From: Crambe crambe
Taxonomy: Eukaryota; Porifera; Demospongiae; Poecilosclerida; Crambeidae
Length of the DNA: 64,000 nt
Assembly: GCA_963924555.1 (NCBI GenBank)
Contig: OZ004586.1
Span: 5,414,501-5,478,500 of the forward strand
Direction of reading: 5' to 3'
Shown one piece after another: positions 12,101 to 27,100 of this stretch; the stretch's first letter is position 1; each line of letters starts with the position of its first letter. The notes beneath the pieces were generated by a model. That model had not been told where the DNA came from. It worked only from the letters and a program-made list of their open reading frames with translations, and did no database searches. A program made the translations under genes and the position numbers.

Positions 12101-15100
12101 AAGGGTACAGAGCACGCTCATTATATACACTATTGGCCATGCACTTGCAACCTCACAGTCCAAGAAGAATAACTCCACAGAGCATTTGGATTACATGCAT
12201 GTCAGGAATTTTTTTTTAAAATTCAGGAGAGCAAATAAGATTTTAAAGGGGATGGGGAAATCATTTTCAAATAGGGAAGAGTTTTCCCTCTTGCCCCAAC
12301 CTAAACAACATAAAAGTAAAAACAAAACAAACCAAACGCATATAAAAAGTACATAGCTAAGACTTTGACCTCTGTATACACAGGTTATTTTCAAGGGGTA
12401 ATCTTTGCCTTCCAGATCCCCATAGCCCCCTTTCAAGGATAGTACCATCTTATCTATTCAGTGCCACATGAAGAAAGTTGCTGTGGAAGATTATCATTAG
12501 GCAGAAGGCATAGATCATATGCAAAATATGATATGCTTATCTCAAATTTGCCTCTTACCCAGGCCCATTCTTTTTTGCGCAGTGCACCAGATTTTACTGG
12601 AATTCCGGTAATACCATCCATGTTACGGCCTGGGCTGGTACGCAATAGAATGCAGGGTTTAATTCAGGATTTTGCTCGAGGGGGGTCAAATGCCTAGTGA
12701 AAAAAATTGAGGAGGGGCAACTACAAACCAGTACATGTATGTGGAATTCTATGATAATCTCATTACAAGAGCTAGCTAATTCCTAGGGGGGGCAAGCCAT
12801 AATTCAGAGGGGGCAGAAGCCCCCCCCCCCTTGCCCTCTTGAAATAAACCCTGGAGTTGGTGTGGTTTATCGATAACAACATGGCTAGAGGCTCCAGAAG
12901 CTACCCATACTCGGTGCTGCTAGAGATGGCTATTGTTTTGCTGCTGCTATTTTGCCTTGGAGGTATCGAGAGAAGTGTTTTAGCGTTCCAAGAGACCTTC
13001 TAGACTAGTATGACGGGCACAAAGGATCCTGCCCATATAGTTATAATCATAGTGGCTGAGCCTACCTTTCTGAAAGCCTTCCTGAAATAAAATGAAGACT
13101 GGGGGTGCTAGAGCTAGCTAGTCAATCGATTGTCATCTAGCTAACTCATGATCTATTGATCATCATTTTTTATCATCACTCTGAGCATCTAGGGTTTTGT
13201 GGTTAAATAATTTCACACATGTGCAAGCAGTGTATACCAGGCCCTATTTTTTAATTGGGCTTGGTACAAGGCTAATTTCAAATGGTCTACTCATAGTCAC
13301 AACTTCTACTTCTAGCACACACATGCCACTTAGTCTTGTAGGCTACACCTCCTGAGCACAAAGCATGTGCATGGCCAGCCAGCTACAGCTAGCTGTGCGA
13401 GTTGCATCAACTGACTATCCACAAAATTTAACATCATTTCCCCCCAAAATACAAAGTTTTTCCCCCTCAAATATAACCCAGCGATACAGTATTGACTGAA
13501 TTTATTACCCTACCCTTGACTTGGGCATACTTTCTCATCCTTGAGCTACACTTCTTCTCATGCAGTAGGACAATGATCTTATGTGACTGGCTATACCTAT
13601 ATTTGCACAACTGCTGCCACTTGTACACTAGTCCTTTCCTGAGTTGACATCACTTATATACACTACTATTCTAGTTAGCTACATATACTCTAATGCTGCA
13701 CTCTATGGTATCAATGTAAAATTTTTATGGACTTCGTAGCATCACCATAACATCAGGAAAGTGACCACTATAATATTTATTAGTGGAAGTTGCCGGCATT
13801 TTTTTCAGTGTATACATAGGTGCTAATATATAACTGTAGGTTAAAGAAACTGATAGACTCCAATGAAGATGTAAACACATTGTATCACTTTGTCAAGTAT
13901 CTTGGTTCTTCCAGTGCTGAACCTACATGCCTGTACAGAAGACTACTTCAACAGGTGAACAAATAGAAATTAAAGTGGGGATTTTTATCACTGTATATTT
14001 CTCTAGATTCAGTATCTGTGCAAGGAAAGTACAAGTACTCCTTTACCAAAGAAACCTAGTGATTTAGCCAACATGTTTCCAGTTTGGATGGAGAAGCTGT
14101 CAGCTATTGCTTCGAGGAAAACTGTAATAGTGATAGACAACATCGATTTTATTAAGGTGTGCTAGGTTACATATTAAGTTAATTTCATCAGAAAATTTAT
14201 TTGTGCTGATGAAATCAATTGGTTCAATGGTATTTATTACTGACTACAGAGTATGAGGTGACAGTCAGTCATGGTCCAATACTTATATAGAATAAATAGT
14301 CAAAATATTTGAGGAGCAACCTAGTGAATTGTAGATCCTATTTGACCATGCTACATCCTCTGTATGCACATGGACCTTTGATTTCTAAATCTGCAGATCC
14401 CATATGTTTATACTAGCTCTTGCATATTGTAGGATTGTGAGGTATATATGAAGTGGATTATGAAACCACTGAATTCTGGCATAAGAGTGATTCTATCTGC
14501 ATGTGAAGAAAACTATCCAGAATTATGGAAGTATGTATTTTAATGTGTAGAAATATTCAACTGATCAGGCTGCCATCCAGTGTCTGGTGTCCATATTAGA
14601 CACAGTATATATACTAAATTGTGCTTTGATGTAACACCAAGCCAGGCCTTCATTTAGATATTTTTTGAAGGGGGCTAAAGTTAAGCATCCCCCAATATTA
14701 GGGGAGGCAAAACCTATTTTAATATAAATAAGGAACACTCTACACTTGATTGCTTGAACACCTATTATTATGAAGCCATAAGACCATGTGCATTAATTGA
14801 GAGTGAGATATGCTATGTAATTCTGTGAGATCAAAAAAGATCACTTGTTACAATTTGCTAATAATTTAGATACCTTCCATCACCAACGGTCCCAACAATG
14901 AATATTAGTGATGCGGTTGAGGTGGTTGATGGTGTGCAGAAGCAATCTAATATTCAACTTCTCAGTGATGATCAGGTAAAAATAATTATGTATCTCAACA
15001 TCTATAATAAATCTGCTTCTAGGCATCTGCATTGGCCGTCCATTCTTCTGGCTCTCCATTGTGGTGTGTTTTGGCTACAAAGCATGTGATATGGTAATGT

Positions 15101-18100
15101 AGTACTTTTTATTTTTTATTTTAAATTGGCAAATGTATCCTGCTCTTACAACCAAAATTCCTGTATGAAACCCTGTTAATAATGACATCCCTTACTCAAT
15201 ACACAGAGTACCAGCAACAGTGACAATCTTAATTTTCTACACTGTTTTTTTTTTTTTTTTTTTTTGCATAACACACTAAACCAAAAGGTGTAGCGATATT
15301 TTTGGTAAGGTTATCACTGTTGCTTAAGTGCATAAAAATGGCATCCCGTTAACCTCATTGAACTATCAGTGTTTTCTGAGCAGTGGCTGAGAAAAAGTAT
15401 ATAATTTTTGTGAAAGTACTGAGAAGGGTAAGAGTAAAGACTCTATTTGGTACGTATGTAATTTTCCTGCTCAAGGATTAATACAAGTCAAGCTCCCTTC
15501 TCCATCTGGCATGATGAACTTTTTAATTTTTACTGTATTCATGCATCATTATTACATTTGGATTCAGTTCCTTTGGAGAAATTGAAGATTCGGAATCTCT
15601 TGATGACATACTTGATTCATATGTGGAGTGTGATGTAGGTTGCTATGTATGTTTGTATGATGTACGTATAGCTATGAACAAATCAGCTGTAGACATAAAA
15701 TCTTGTGTCTCTTATTTATTTTGTAGGGTATTATTGAACTTTTGGCACGCATCTTTAATGATTTGGAAGAGAAATATCCTAAATTGGTTACTCATATCTA
15801 TAAAGTATGTGATCATTCAGTTAGGTGGTGGTTATTTATTTATTTATATATGACAGATTTTACAACTAATATATTGGTCTCGAAATGGTCTTTCTGTGAA
15901 TGAAATACAGCAAGTGAGTGAATTTTTAACCTCTCAGCAAGCTTGTGATAAACTTTGGTGGGACTTGAATGATTGTTCATATCTCACTTAAAATCCACAG
16001 GGACCAATTACATACCAAGTAGTAAATTATCTACTTCTCTGAATTCTAACTACCAATTCAACCAAATTCTTGATTTGTTCAGTCATATATCGCTATAACA
16101 CACTATTAGCTAATTAACGGAGTTTTCTGCCCTTAGCCTTCAGCAAAGTATTCTCTACCTGATTTTTTTTTTTTAACTTGACTCTTAATTTATCTGAATA
16201 ATCAAGGTGCCAAATGATTGAGGTTCAGATATGTAATTGATTTTCAATAATTAAGGTTCCACTGTGTGTTAACATCACATACTTGAATTAATATGAACCA
16301 CTAGTTCATATTGGGTGCATTTTGTAGATCTCTGCTATTAAATTTTTATCATATTAAAGTTGCACATTTTGTGAATGATTTGTCAATTTGTGCAATTTAT
16401 GAATGCTTGATTATATCCATCACACCATGCTATTAGGTCAGAAGAGCAATTCATATGACTAAGTTATCCTGGAGGGTGGATTATTCTTGAAATTTATAAT
16501 TTTACGATCTTTTAGTCTTGTACCTAGGCCCGCTTTTTTCGTGAAAAAAGCAGGCCTGGGTACGAGACTAAAAGATCTTTATGCCATAAGAACTTTAACT
16601 CATTACAACTAGCTGTGGTTACTTTTCTGTTGAGCAAAAAAAAAAAAAAAAAAAAAAGGATCCAAATATCCAAAGCAAAAATTCTGTAAATAATCACTAT
16701 TAAATAATATTTCCTACCTCATTCCCATAGAGTAGGGGTGTGTATATCACACTCCCTCAGGCTAGAAGTGTCATGTCTGGACTTTGGACTGCAGGCTTTT
16801 TTTTTGTATCACCTAAGATACTGTACATGCAACAAGTGTGGCGATAACAATGAAAAATTTAAAAATTTGTAACACAGTCATGTATAGTCTTTATGAAATG
16901 GCAGTTCTTTGCCATTGGAGCAAAATAGAGACTTCATTTGTAATTTATGTGTGTGATGATCCCTTACCAATGGTAATCATTTAATGTGACTACCTTTACC
17001 TAATTTTCTACTATATTGTTCTCTCTATAAAGTGTTTGTTATTTTTCTCCTTGGGCCATGGGGAAAAATCCCCCTGTTGTGCATACTTTAGTGATATAGC
17101 TGAAGTGATTGATTATATTTACATAATAATTATGGATACATATGCATATTTGAAGATAATTTTTCACGCATGTTGTATCTTGCAGGAATTGAGATTATTA
17201 TCTTCTGTGACACTCTTTATTTTACATGAATTATTGAAAAGAAGTGTGTTGCACAATGCTGGAGGACTATTTTACTTACCTAATGTGCAGGTGTAGTACA
17301 TACAATACATACATACATAGATACATACATAGATACATACATAGGTATAAATCATTTTGTACTTGATAATAAAATTTTAGCATGACAGTTCATTTACTGA
17401 GACATTTTTTTTTCTGGAAGGTTCAAGATGCTCTTCAGGTATTGCTGTGTAGGGATCCCATGTGTGATTATATGCGATTGTGGTCTCAACCTTTAATCAA
17501 TATATTCATAAATGAAACAAAGTAGGTGCACTACAGCAGCTGTTTTCATACACACAGAATTTAAACATCAATCCTACTCTGTAGTTTAATATCTCGTCGC
17601 ATGGAAGAACTCCTATGGCTTTTGAAGAGAGCAGAATTAAAGAGAGAATTGCACTCCAGTATTCTTAATGTGGATGTATTCATATATATGTATGCAAGGT
17701 AAAGCATCCAGAAGTAGTAATCTTATATGTAACTTGTAAATTCTAAAGCTAGTTTGATTTCTATGAGGTTATATTCTTTAAATGTTAGCAGTCATTTCTG
17801 ATTAATAAGGAAGATAATAGAAATTGTTGCTTTCTTTTCTATGGTGGATAGTGGAAAAGTGGGAGAACTGATGACGTACTGGACATATTTGCATCCTGAT
17901 GAGACTGCAGTAGCTTCACAGTATTACGAACAGATACTAGACATGGAAAATGGTGTGTAAGATATTGCTAAGTTAAAGGGTAGCCATCTCTCTAAAATGT
18001 GTGTGTCTATTCTAATATAATAGAGGGCCAGGGGGACATATCATATCATGGAAATACTTCTTGGGAAGTTATAATTCAGTGTTTGCAATTTTTTTAAATT

Positions 18101-21100
18101 GATTTACCAATTTTTTTTTCATTGCTGGCTTGCATGTGTGTCCCCTTGAACTAAAAGGGTTATGATGACTTTTTCAAGCAACCACATAGCAAGTATAACA
18201 AGTTAGTCTTTAAAAAGACTTATGCCTCGGTACTGGTAGCTAGCTATATGGAACAATGACACTGTTGAAATTCAAATTTTTATAATCAATGAAGGGTCTA
18301 TGTTAAATAAGTCAGATGATTCAAATGTTAATTCCTGTGATGAATTTACTTGTGTCTCAGTGCCCTTCTCAAATGCTCATTTCCATGCAAGGCCTGTATA
18401 GTCTTTGATTTCATTGTTCTGATGTCTAGCTGATCACATGTGGTCGCCTCTGGCTTGTAGTCGTTCTCTCAGTGGTCCTGGCTTTCTTATTCAGCTAGAT
18501 ATAGACTGTTATCTCTGCTGTTACTTTCTGATAATCCTGGCTTTGACTAGACTGTTGTCTCTGCTGTTACTTTCTGGCATGTAGTCAGTGTTCTCTCACG
18601 CTCTTAGCCTTTCTTGTTGAGTGTTGCCTGGCGTGGCCTGTAGGATGCACATACATGTATCGCCTAGACTGTCATCTCTGTTGTTACTGTCCGTTACTTT
18701 CTCGCTGTCTCTCGATCGATTCTCTGAGATTTCTACGTATTTTAACACTCAAATCTATAGTGGCTAGGCCTACTCCATTTTTTTTAAATTGCACATGCGC
18801 ATGCAATATATTGTGTGGGTGTACATGAACGCACAGTGTGCTACTATTAAGACTTACGTACCACGCATAGTCGATCCCAGCACTGCGCCTTGGCATTTCG
18901 GTGCCAAGGCAAAAAAATTCTACATGCAGTTTAACTAAAGCTGCTATACATTCATGGAGAGACTTCTTGAACTTAAGATTATTGCACTGATAAACTCAAT
19001 ATGCCCCTGGCAGCTTCGAATTCCATGCCTGTTTCAACTGACACCATTTCACCCTCATCTCTATCTGGATAGCAGAGCCACACCATGGAAATGAACTGCA
19101 CCTTCATACCAAAAAGTAAATGGTTTGTCTGTTGTTAGCAACACATCTAATTCATGGAAATATGTGAAGGGCCTGATAGTATTTCGGTCCCCATAAATCC
19201 CACTGAGGGGTACACCATCGTCTGCAATGAGCATGTCTCCAAAAAGGCACATATCTGTACTATAGGTTGGTAGACTGTTTTGAGGCCTTCATCCTTCGAA
19301 GTTCATGAATCTGGCAGAAATCCTGATACCCTTTCGTCAAATTTCACTTCTTGTATTGCCACAACATAAATAGTGCTAGTTTCTCACAAATGCCACCATA
19401 GACTATAAAGGTTTCAGAATGGACTGGAAATGGGAAAAATTGAATATTCATCCACGTTGCGCTGCTCTGTATATTTATAGTAAATTATTCCGTATCTTAC
19501 TTGGAGCACCAATTTTCAGCTGCCTCATTTTTTTGCTTGTGTTCTAGCTAGCTTAGATAGCTATGGCCGAAGCTGCAGGGAGCAGCGAACCTATGAGTTC
19601 ATCAACAAGTGAGTCTATATGGCTATGCAACTACTTGAACTAGCAGGCTAGCTAATTTTCAAGCTAACTAACTAGCTATTTAATAATATAGCTACAGTTG
19701 ACTCTACTGGCTTTGAAAGTAACAGTTCTTGGAGTGACATTTTCAGAGCTGTTGTGACTGGTGTGTTGGACGATTCCATATTCTTGAATACTACACCAAG
19801 GTCAGTAGCTATCTTAGCATGGCTTTAGCTACAGCTATTCATATGATTTTGTAATGGTAGGATTGTTTTGGCAAGAGAATATGCTGTACTTCTTCTGGAG
19901 AGACAGAGTGAAGTAGTGATATGCAGATTTGTTGAGCATCTTGAGAGTAAATTAGCTGCAATCCTTGCAAACTCACTTGCTACTGCCAGCCAGAGCTACT
20001 CCAAAAGAAGAGAAAAGTTGTGGACTCAATTTTGTTATTTCAGATCACATGAGCTTGGTAGCCTATGGAGGAATCTCCTTACACAACTCGAAAATATGAG
20101 GATCCACGGCTCATACAAACTGTTTCCAGGTTAGCTTTAGAAAAGTTAGTGTGCATAAAGCACCCTCTCCCTTCTGAGTCTCCAGACCCAAAGCAATTAA
20201 CTGCGGACGAGCATAATGCTCTAAGATATGCTGCAGGGTATGTGCTTTTGTCCCTGAAGAGAAAATTAATCCATCAATTGTGTCGTGGATAGAGAAACAA
20301 ACAGATGCACATTGCACATTCACAGATGGCTCATGTATGCAAGATTTGGGTGGAGAAGGTTAACAGAGGGTGACTATTCTTAGTCAGTGACTGTGTGTAT
20401 GAAGTACGTAATTAGTCCTTCGTCAATTTATAAAAAATATGTCAGATAATCATAGGATAAAGTTATCAATTTTATACACAACGACATCTACTGGGCAATG
20501 ATGACATTTGACATTAACGAAACAACTTCACAGACCGTCGTAATGGAAATGATTAAACTCTGGGTCACTATAAGGGGGTTTAGTTATGCAAGCACTATTA
20601 TTGAATATTATAAACATTCAAGTGGAGCTCTCAAGCATAAAAAGTCTCTGAGGAAAGAACTAAAAAAGCAGAGCTCAGACTCTTGTGAATAACATTACAT
20701 TATTATAGCAAGCTGTAATATACATAAATTTTGATGATAGTATCATTTTCTTTTATGTTTTTCAAGTGGTGTATTATCCCAGGAATTGGGGTAATTTCTG
20801 ACCACTTCCTACGCCTGCAGTTTCCTCTAAAAGGTTGCAATGCTGCCGATCCCTGTACTAGTCCAGTAGAAATTTTCTGAACCTAGAAATGTCTTTTCCT
20901 ATGAATTTTTTTGGTGTATTTCTACTTATATGGGGTCCTAAAATAAATTCAGCTTGGTTGCCCGCATGGCAACCTTGGGCAACCCCTGTAATTTTCGTGG
21001 TTGTGGATGCTTAGCTTCATATTTTTGCTTCTGAACTATTGGTCACAAAAATTATTTGTAATGACACTTTTAGAGGTTTTTTGATATGCAGAATTCATTT

Positions 21101-24100
21101 CTGGCATTTTTTTTTTTATTCAAAGTGAAGGTCAGGTGATAAGGTCAGGTCATGGTCCAATTTAGTAGCTAATTAAAATTTAACGAGCACAAATTATATC
21201 AATTCAGTTATACATCCTCAGTCAAGTACTCTTCCTCCATCTACATCAAATTCATCCTCATCTCCCTCCTCTTCAGTAACATCAATATTGGCATCCTCTT
21301 CACGATCCCATTCCTGTCTGATTCCTCCATTACATCTTGTTTCTTGGTGAAAGGATTGTGGCAACCATCCTCTCCTGCACAATTGCAGTATGATGTGCAT
21401 GCCAGGTGCTCTTTCTTATAGCTACATGCTGCAGTGCTGCATTTCTTCCCTTGTGCCCGACACAGACATCGAATAATATCGATCAGCTCTGGTGGGGCTG
21501 GATCACCCAGAGCTATGACAGAACAGGAATGTCATCTTTGATTTCCTGATATTGCTCGACTCGGCAGGTGGGGCTTGCTGGTTTGCTGCTTTCCACAGCG
21601 ATGGTTTCATGGTGTGTGCTGCATTAGGTTCCCAGATGTTTTCTTCTTCTTTGTAAACAGGTTAAAGCAGGCAGATTCCATTGATGTCCGTTGTAAAGAG
21701 CAGTGAAGAATGGTTTCACTGCCTCCATTAGCTCAACCTGTGTTGCACTCACCTCTCCCACAATATCAGCTAAACCAGGAAAGTTCCCAGAGAGCAAGGT
21801 ATTAAGTGCTCTAGCTCTGCCATTGCTGTATGGGTATGAGGTGGTATCACACCCACTGAGGGTATGCATACCTAGCAGCTGCAAACATTGTGGCCCTAGT
21901 TCAGAGCAGGTTGCATTAATGTCCAATACTGTCCCCCATCCCAGTGCTTCATCTGGACCTTGCATTCCAGCTTTGCTCTGTACACCCAGTATACTAACAG
22001 GACAAACACAAAAATCACATGCTGCTGCTAGGACATAGGAGATGATGGTGATGTCTGCTTCATCATGATCAAATGCACCATTGTCTATATGGTTTCCATT
22101 GTCACATTCTCTGCTACACTGAAGGTAGACAGCACTTCCGCTTGTTGCTCTTGCTTTTAAGGATTGCAGAGCTGTTAATAGAGAGCTCATAGTCAATGAT
22201 AACTTCACCAGCATGTCACATTCTCTCATGATCCTTGACAGACACACCCTGGTACTTGTCGAAGACAATGATTTTCTCAGCATTAGATTGATAGCGACTC
22301 AACGATTCTTGATAGAAGCAATCAAGTCGGAGCGGTACAGCATCAGCAGTATTTGGCAAGGTCTCCAGTACACCAACTAGGTCAGACTTGTTGCCTTTTC
22401 GTAGACAACCATGCTCATCAATAAGTGATGAAGGGACTGCATACAACTTGTAGTTGCTTCCAATCATAACAGAATCTGCCACATTCACATCAGCAGGTGT
22501 TACTGACAGGATTGTACAGATGAGGACGATCACAAGAAGCGTCCAACAATAACCACAAAACATTGTGTAGGATGTATAACTGAATTGATATAATTTTCGT
22601 GCTCGTTAAATTTCAATGACCATGACCTGACCTTATCACCTGACCTTCACTTTGAATTAAAAAAATAATGCCAGAAATGAAATCTGCATACCAAAAAACC
22701 CTCTAAAAGTGTCATTACAAATAATTTTGTGACCAATAATTCAAAAGTAAAAATTTCAAGTTAAACGTCCACAACCACGAAAATTACAGGAGTTGCCCAA
22801 GGTTGCCACGCGGGCAACCAAGCTGAATTTATTCTAGGATCCCATATGAGTACAAATCAACCAAAAAAATACATAGGAAAGGACATTTCTAGGTTCATGT
22901 ATTAGCTCTATAGGAGTGTCGACTGGACTATACCCTAAGTGATACAGTATTTTGCAAGAATGTGTGCACATTTGGATTGTCATTCCTGCCACAGCTCATT
23001 CTATGTTGCCCAAAAAAAGCTTCAAGTGGATCTTGATTCAAGTGTTCTGTCAAAACGCACTTTACTCCAGGGATAGACAAGCAATATCGCACCAATTCTA
23101 CCACAGATTTCACTGCATACACACAAAGAAGCATGAATATATGCATGCATGGTGGCATAATTATTAATGAAAAGGCCTACCAGTAAAATCAAGCCCACGT
23201 CTGGTTTCTCTGGCAAGCTGTGATTTCTCAATATCTTGTTCCTTTTCTTTTTCTTACTTTTCTCCCTTGTACACACTGCTGCTGTTTTTTCTTTCTCACA
23301 CTATGATTGTATTACTTTCTCTTTCTCAAAGTCTTCTTCTTCCTCTACCTCGCATTCCTCTTCCTCTTTCTCACACTCCTTCCTCCTGTATTGGCTTCTC
23401 ATTCTCTTTCTCTTTCTCTGCCTGCTTCAACTCATACTTTGATTTGTAATAATTATGTTTTAACATTATCCTCCCATTCATTAAAATATCCCAAGAAGTC
23501 TTTTTCCAGCCACTATTACAAAGATACATGTATAATTAAAGGTACATGGTACATAATAATTATATTATTTACACTTACAGAGAGGCGGGCATCATCAGAG
23601 CTTCTGTAAGGTCTCAAATCTGGCTTTCTTCTATATATAGCCTCATTAAAATTTCTAACATTCATGCAGTCAAAAAAATGATCAAATGTTCTGATAAACC
23701 GTTCAGTCTCATGAAGAGCATCATTTTCTTCTAGGCTGAATGCCTCTGCAACAGATTTACTCATAACCTATAATATGAGGTTATCCGATCTCTTTTTTTT
23801 CCCTTTTTTTTCAAAGTGTATTTAATTTAATAGCTTACTTGTGCAGCAGGAACCACCCTCATTTTGCTATAAGATGTCAAATGAATATGTTCATATTTGA
23901 GCTTCGGTAGAATGCTCAAACCTGGAGTTGAATGTGTCATCATGCAATGACACTCATACAACCTTACCAGGTGTTGCCAACTAATTCCCTGACCGTTAAT
24001 CTATAATCCAATGCATGCTTTATAATTAATAACCTTGACTAAGTATAACATACCCATAGGTGTCTGATATTTGAATGAGCATGGGAATTAGCCCAGCTAT

Positions 24101-27100
24101 TTCTTGCTGTCTTTAGCAGGTGGGGGACATCTGAAATTTAAAATATCGGCCTCTCTTTGTCTGCATAGACATTTGCAATTTTATGACTGATTCCTGTGCC
24201 CTTTTTGTGCATGCCATAGAATTTTCTATTGCATGAAGCACCATCAGAAACCATTGTAAGCACTTTCAGCCCTAGCATTTCTAGGCGTTCCACACATTTC
24301 CATACTATGGGATGGAGAGTATCTCCAGATGCAGTTTTGATAGCTACAGGGAACTGTGCGTAGGGGAATTTCAGTGCTGAGCAGATACCTCTCACCATGA
24401 ACACCAGCATGTGTGTAGCAAGCTGAAGTGCTTCTTCATCATTACAAGTTCGCTCAAGGGAAGATAAGTGCTGATTAATATCAGTTATATCTATGAAGCC
24501 AATCAGTTCCCCACTGTGCTTGTTGTATACCAAATCCTCTTTCACCTTCACTTCATCAAATACAAGTGCCACATACTTTTCATGTTCAAGTGTGATATTT
24601 GCTTCCTTCACTAATTGTTCATCAACATCTCTCTGCAACCCTGATCTTGCTTTTATAATGTTGGTGTAGTCCCGTAGTGTCCTCTCTGATGGAAGTTTTA
24701 CAACACCTGCATGCATTAGATACTTTAGGTGACCGCTGATGATATGAAGTATCTTATATATGCAACCCTCCCCTCCAAGGACATACCACTGACCTGATGA
24801 CCTGAATGAGTTATAACATGAGGATGAGAGCATCCTCAAGTGGATGCACCATTTTATCATTATAGGGTGCCAGCACATTTGCTTTGGATTCTTTTGAAGT
24901 CTTTCCTTCTGCTGATCCCAGAAAATACAGGCAAAGGAATTTGGTGGGTATGTATCACTCATTTCAGATGCTATTACCTGCATGTACGTATGTATATTAG
25001 CTATGTATGAAAGTATGTTGGCAAAGGAATAGATTGGTGCATGTGTGGTGTCAGATGCTATACCTGCATATCAGAATTTAAATGATCATCCAGTGCGACT
25101 CCAGCAGCTTGTGTTAGTTTATAAAAAATTTTTCTCAGCTGCTCTATCTTCCTACTGAGGATTTTGTTCTCATTTCTGCGCCTTTCCCTCAGTTCAGGTG
25201 TGTGCAGGTAGCGATAATTTGTGTGACTGCTGGTATCCAACCTTTTCTTTCTCTTAAGACTGCTAATCTTGCTGCTGGAAACCAAGGCCCAGCTTACACA
25301 CTTTGAGGTACTGGAAATAAGGTTGCAAAGTGATGATCTCACAGTTGCACTACTGGACAGTTAGAAGAGGCAGTGATTTGTCCAGGTAGGCTGATATGAC
25401 ACCATTATGCCGTTTGATGGAACCATTTCTACCCTCCACCAGTGACACAAATTGTTACTCAGGATTACCACAGCAAATTTTGCACTCGTCAAGTATAAGT
25501 ATCAATTTTTGCAGTGAAGTAGGATCTAACTTTTCACTAATTCCCGTAATTGCTGAACAAGAATGACTGATTTCTTTGCCATGGACGTACATTTTCCATG
25601 TGAAGTCAGGCTGGATAATAATGCATCTAGTAACTTCAGAGCTATTATCCTATTATCCAACTGTAGACTGATCTACCCAGCATGTTGGCAGAGAGAGTGC
25701 ACTCATTAAAAATTTTGGTAGTTATTATGGACAATAGCAATAGCTACTGTTACAAAAAATATACCTGATGAGAGTGTGGAATCATTTCATCTTGAGTTAC
25801 TTTAAGCCATTTCACTTTATGTGGCCTGCCAATTTTATTGATTCTTTTGGATTGTCTCTTTCTTTCCTCATTTTTTCGGGAAACAAGTTTTTGTTTTCTT
25901 CCCATACTGTATGTATTATGATTTTATAAGTTAGATGTTGCAGATGTATATAACATACACAATAAGTTAGCATCTAAATTTTGCTTCAGTTTGTTGTGCA
26001 CTTTCCAGGAAAATTACACAAAGTAAGTGCAACCATAGTGCTTTTATACAGCTGATCTTTGTTACAATAATGAGATTTTCTGACTAAGCAATGGCCCACC
26101 ATGTACTTGAAGCCCTGAAATATTTAAAACACATCAGTTGGAAAAATTACAAAACTATTTTTTTTGTTAATTTCCATTCTTAAGGCCTATTTTCATCCCC
26201 TATGCAGGTTATTTTTTGTTCTTTTTATAATGATATTCATCTACATGTAACTATGCTTAAATTAACATGGTTAATGTCGGTATTACTTACGTAAAGTAGC
26301 ACGGAAGTGGTTTTGATGACGAGGCTTGCCTTAGCAACACTACGCAACGAGGATTTCCAGCCTAATTAATGTTAACGTAATGCGCGCATGTGACCCCGTT
26401 TCCAGTCCATTCTGAAACCTCTATAGTCTATGATGCCACTTGTCTGCTACCATTACCAGATTATTGAATAAGACCGACCATCAATGGAACCTTGAGGACA
26501 ATTTTCCTTCTCATTAATTTTAGGAAACGTAATATTTGCCTCTGATACATAATATATGGTACATCGGTACATCTAAATGCAAAATAAAAAGTTTGATGAA
26601 AGATGCCTGCATCCTTTTTGGCTCTTGCAATGATAAATTGTTATAGGAGAAAGTTTCGAAGTAATATCTTCTGCAACCATGTGAATGTCAGCAGCACTAA
26701 AATGTATGAAGCTATCAAGTGCTGCTTCCTCCTCTAGATTTTGAGCTTGGGTAAAAAAAAATCTAGTTGCTTGGCTGATGTCAAAACCTTCTTGAAATAA
26801 GCAGTCATGTCCTTGCAATTTTTGCACTAAACAATGGTGTTTGAGTTATCTCCAGACATACTGCAGGTACCTCTCGGTCTTGTCACAGCCCTTCCAACTT
26901 GCTTCACAGTGGCCGGTTTCACATAATTTATTGTATAGAAGCAATTCACTTTGTTAGCTATCTGGAAGAAAAATAATAACTAGAGGATTCAGAGGGATGA
27001 TGGAACAGGCAGCAAACCCAAAGTGATTCATTGTTCAGTTGCTAAGACGTCATTCAGTTGCTAAGAGGTCATAGTTGTTATGCGCAAAATCAAAGGAAGG

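Larger units (their letters stand above)
19397..26432. mobile_element. P-element-like DNA transposon, about 7 kb, with inverted repeats and target duplication
   Basis: Inverted repeats of about 34 bp (CATAGACTATAAAGGTTTCA at 19,397 and its inverse ending at 26,432) bound the element. The 7-mer ATGCCAC lies directly outside both ends (19,390-19,396 and 26,433-26,439), which fits a target-site duplication. Inside are a minus-strand P/THAP9-like transposase gene and a plus-strand accessory gene that converge. A separate 2.07 kb inverted-repeat transposon has inserted between them (20,858-22,930). Without it this element is about 5 kb. It occupies the centre of the giant intron of the nephrocystin-3-like gene. 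Confidence 0.85.

Noticed and set aside
22928-23276. Overlapping plus- and minus-strand short frames
   Set aside because: Only the minus-strand NQDPLEAFFG block fits a known family (P-like transposase); the others are shadows.
23236-23609. Three plus-strand frames rich in Leu, Ser and Phe
   Set aside because: They come from the pyrimidine-rich tract and change composition with frame, so not real membrane proteins.
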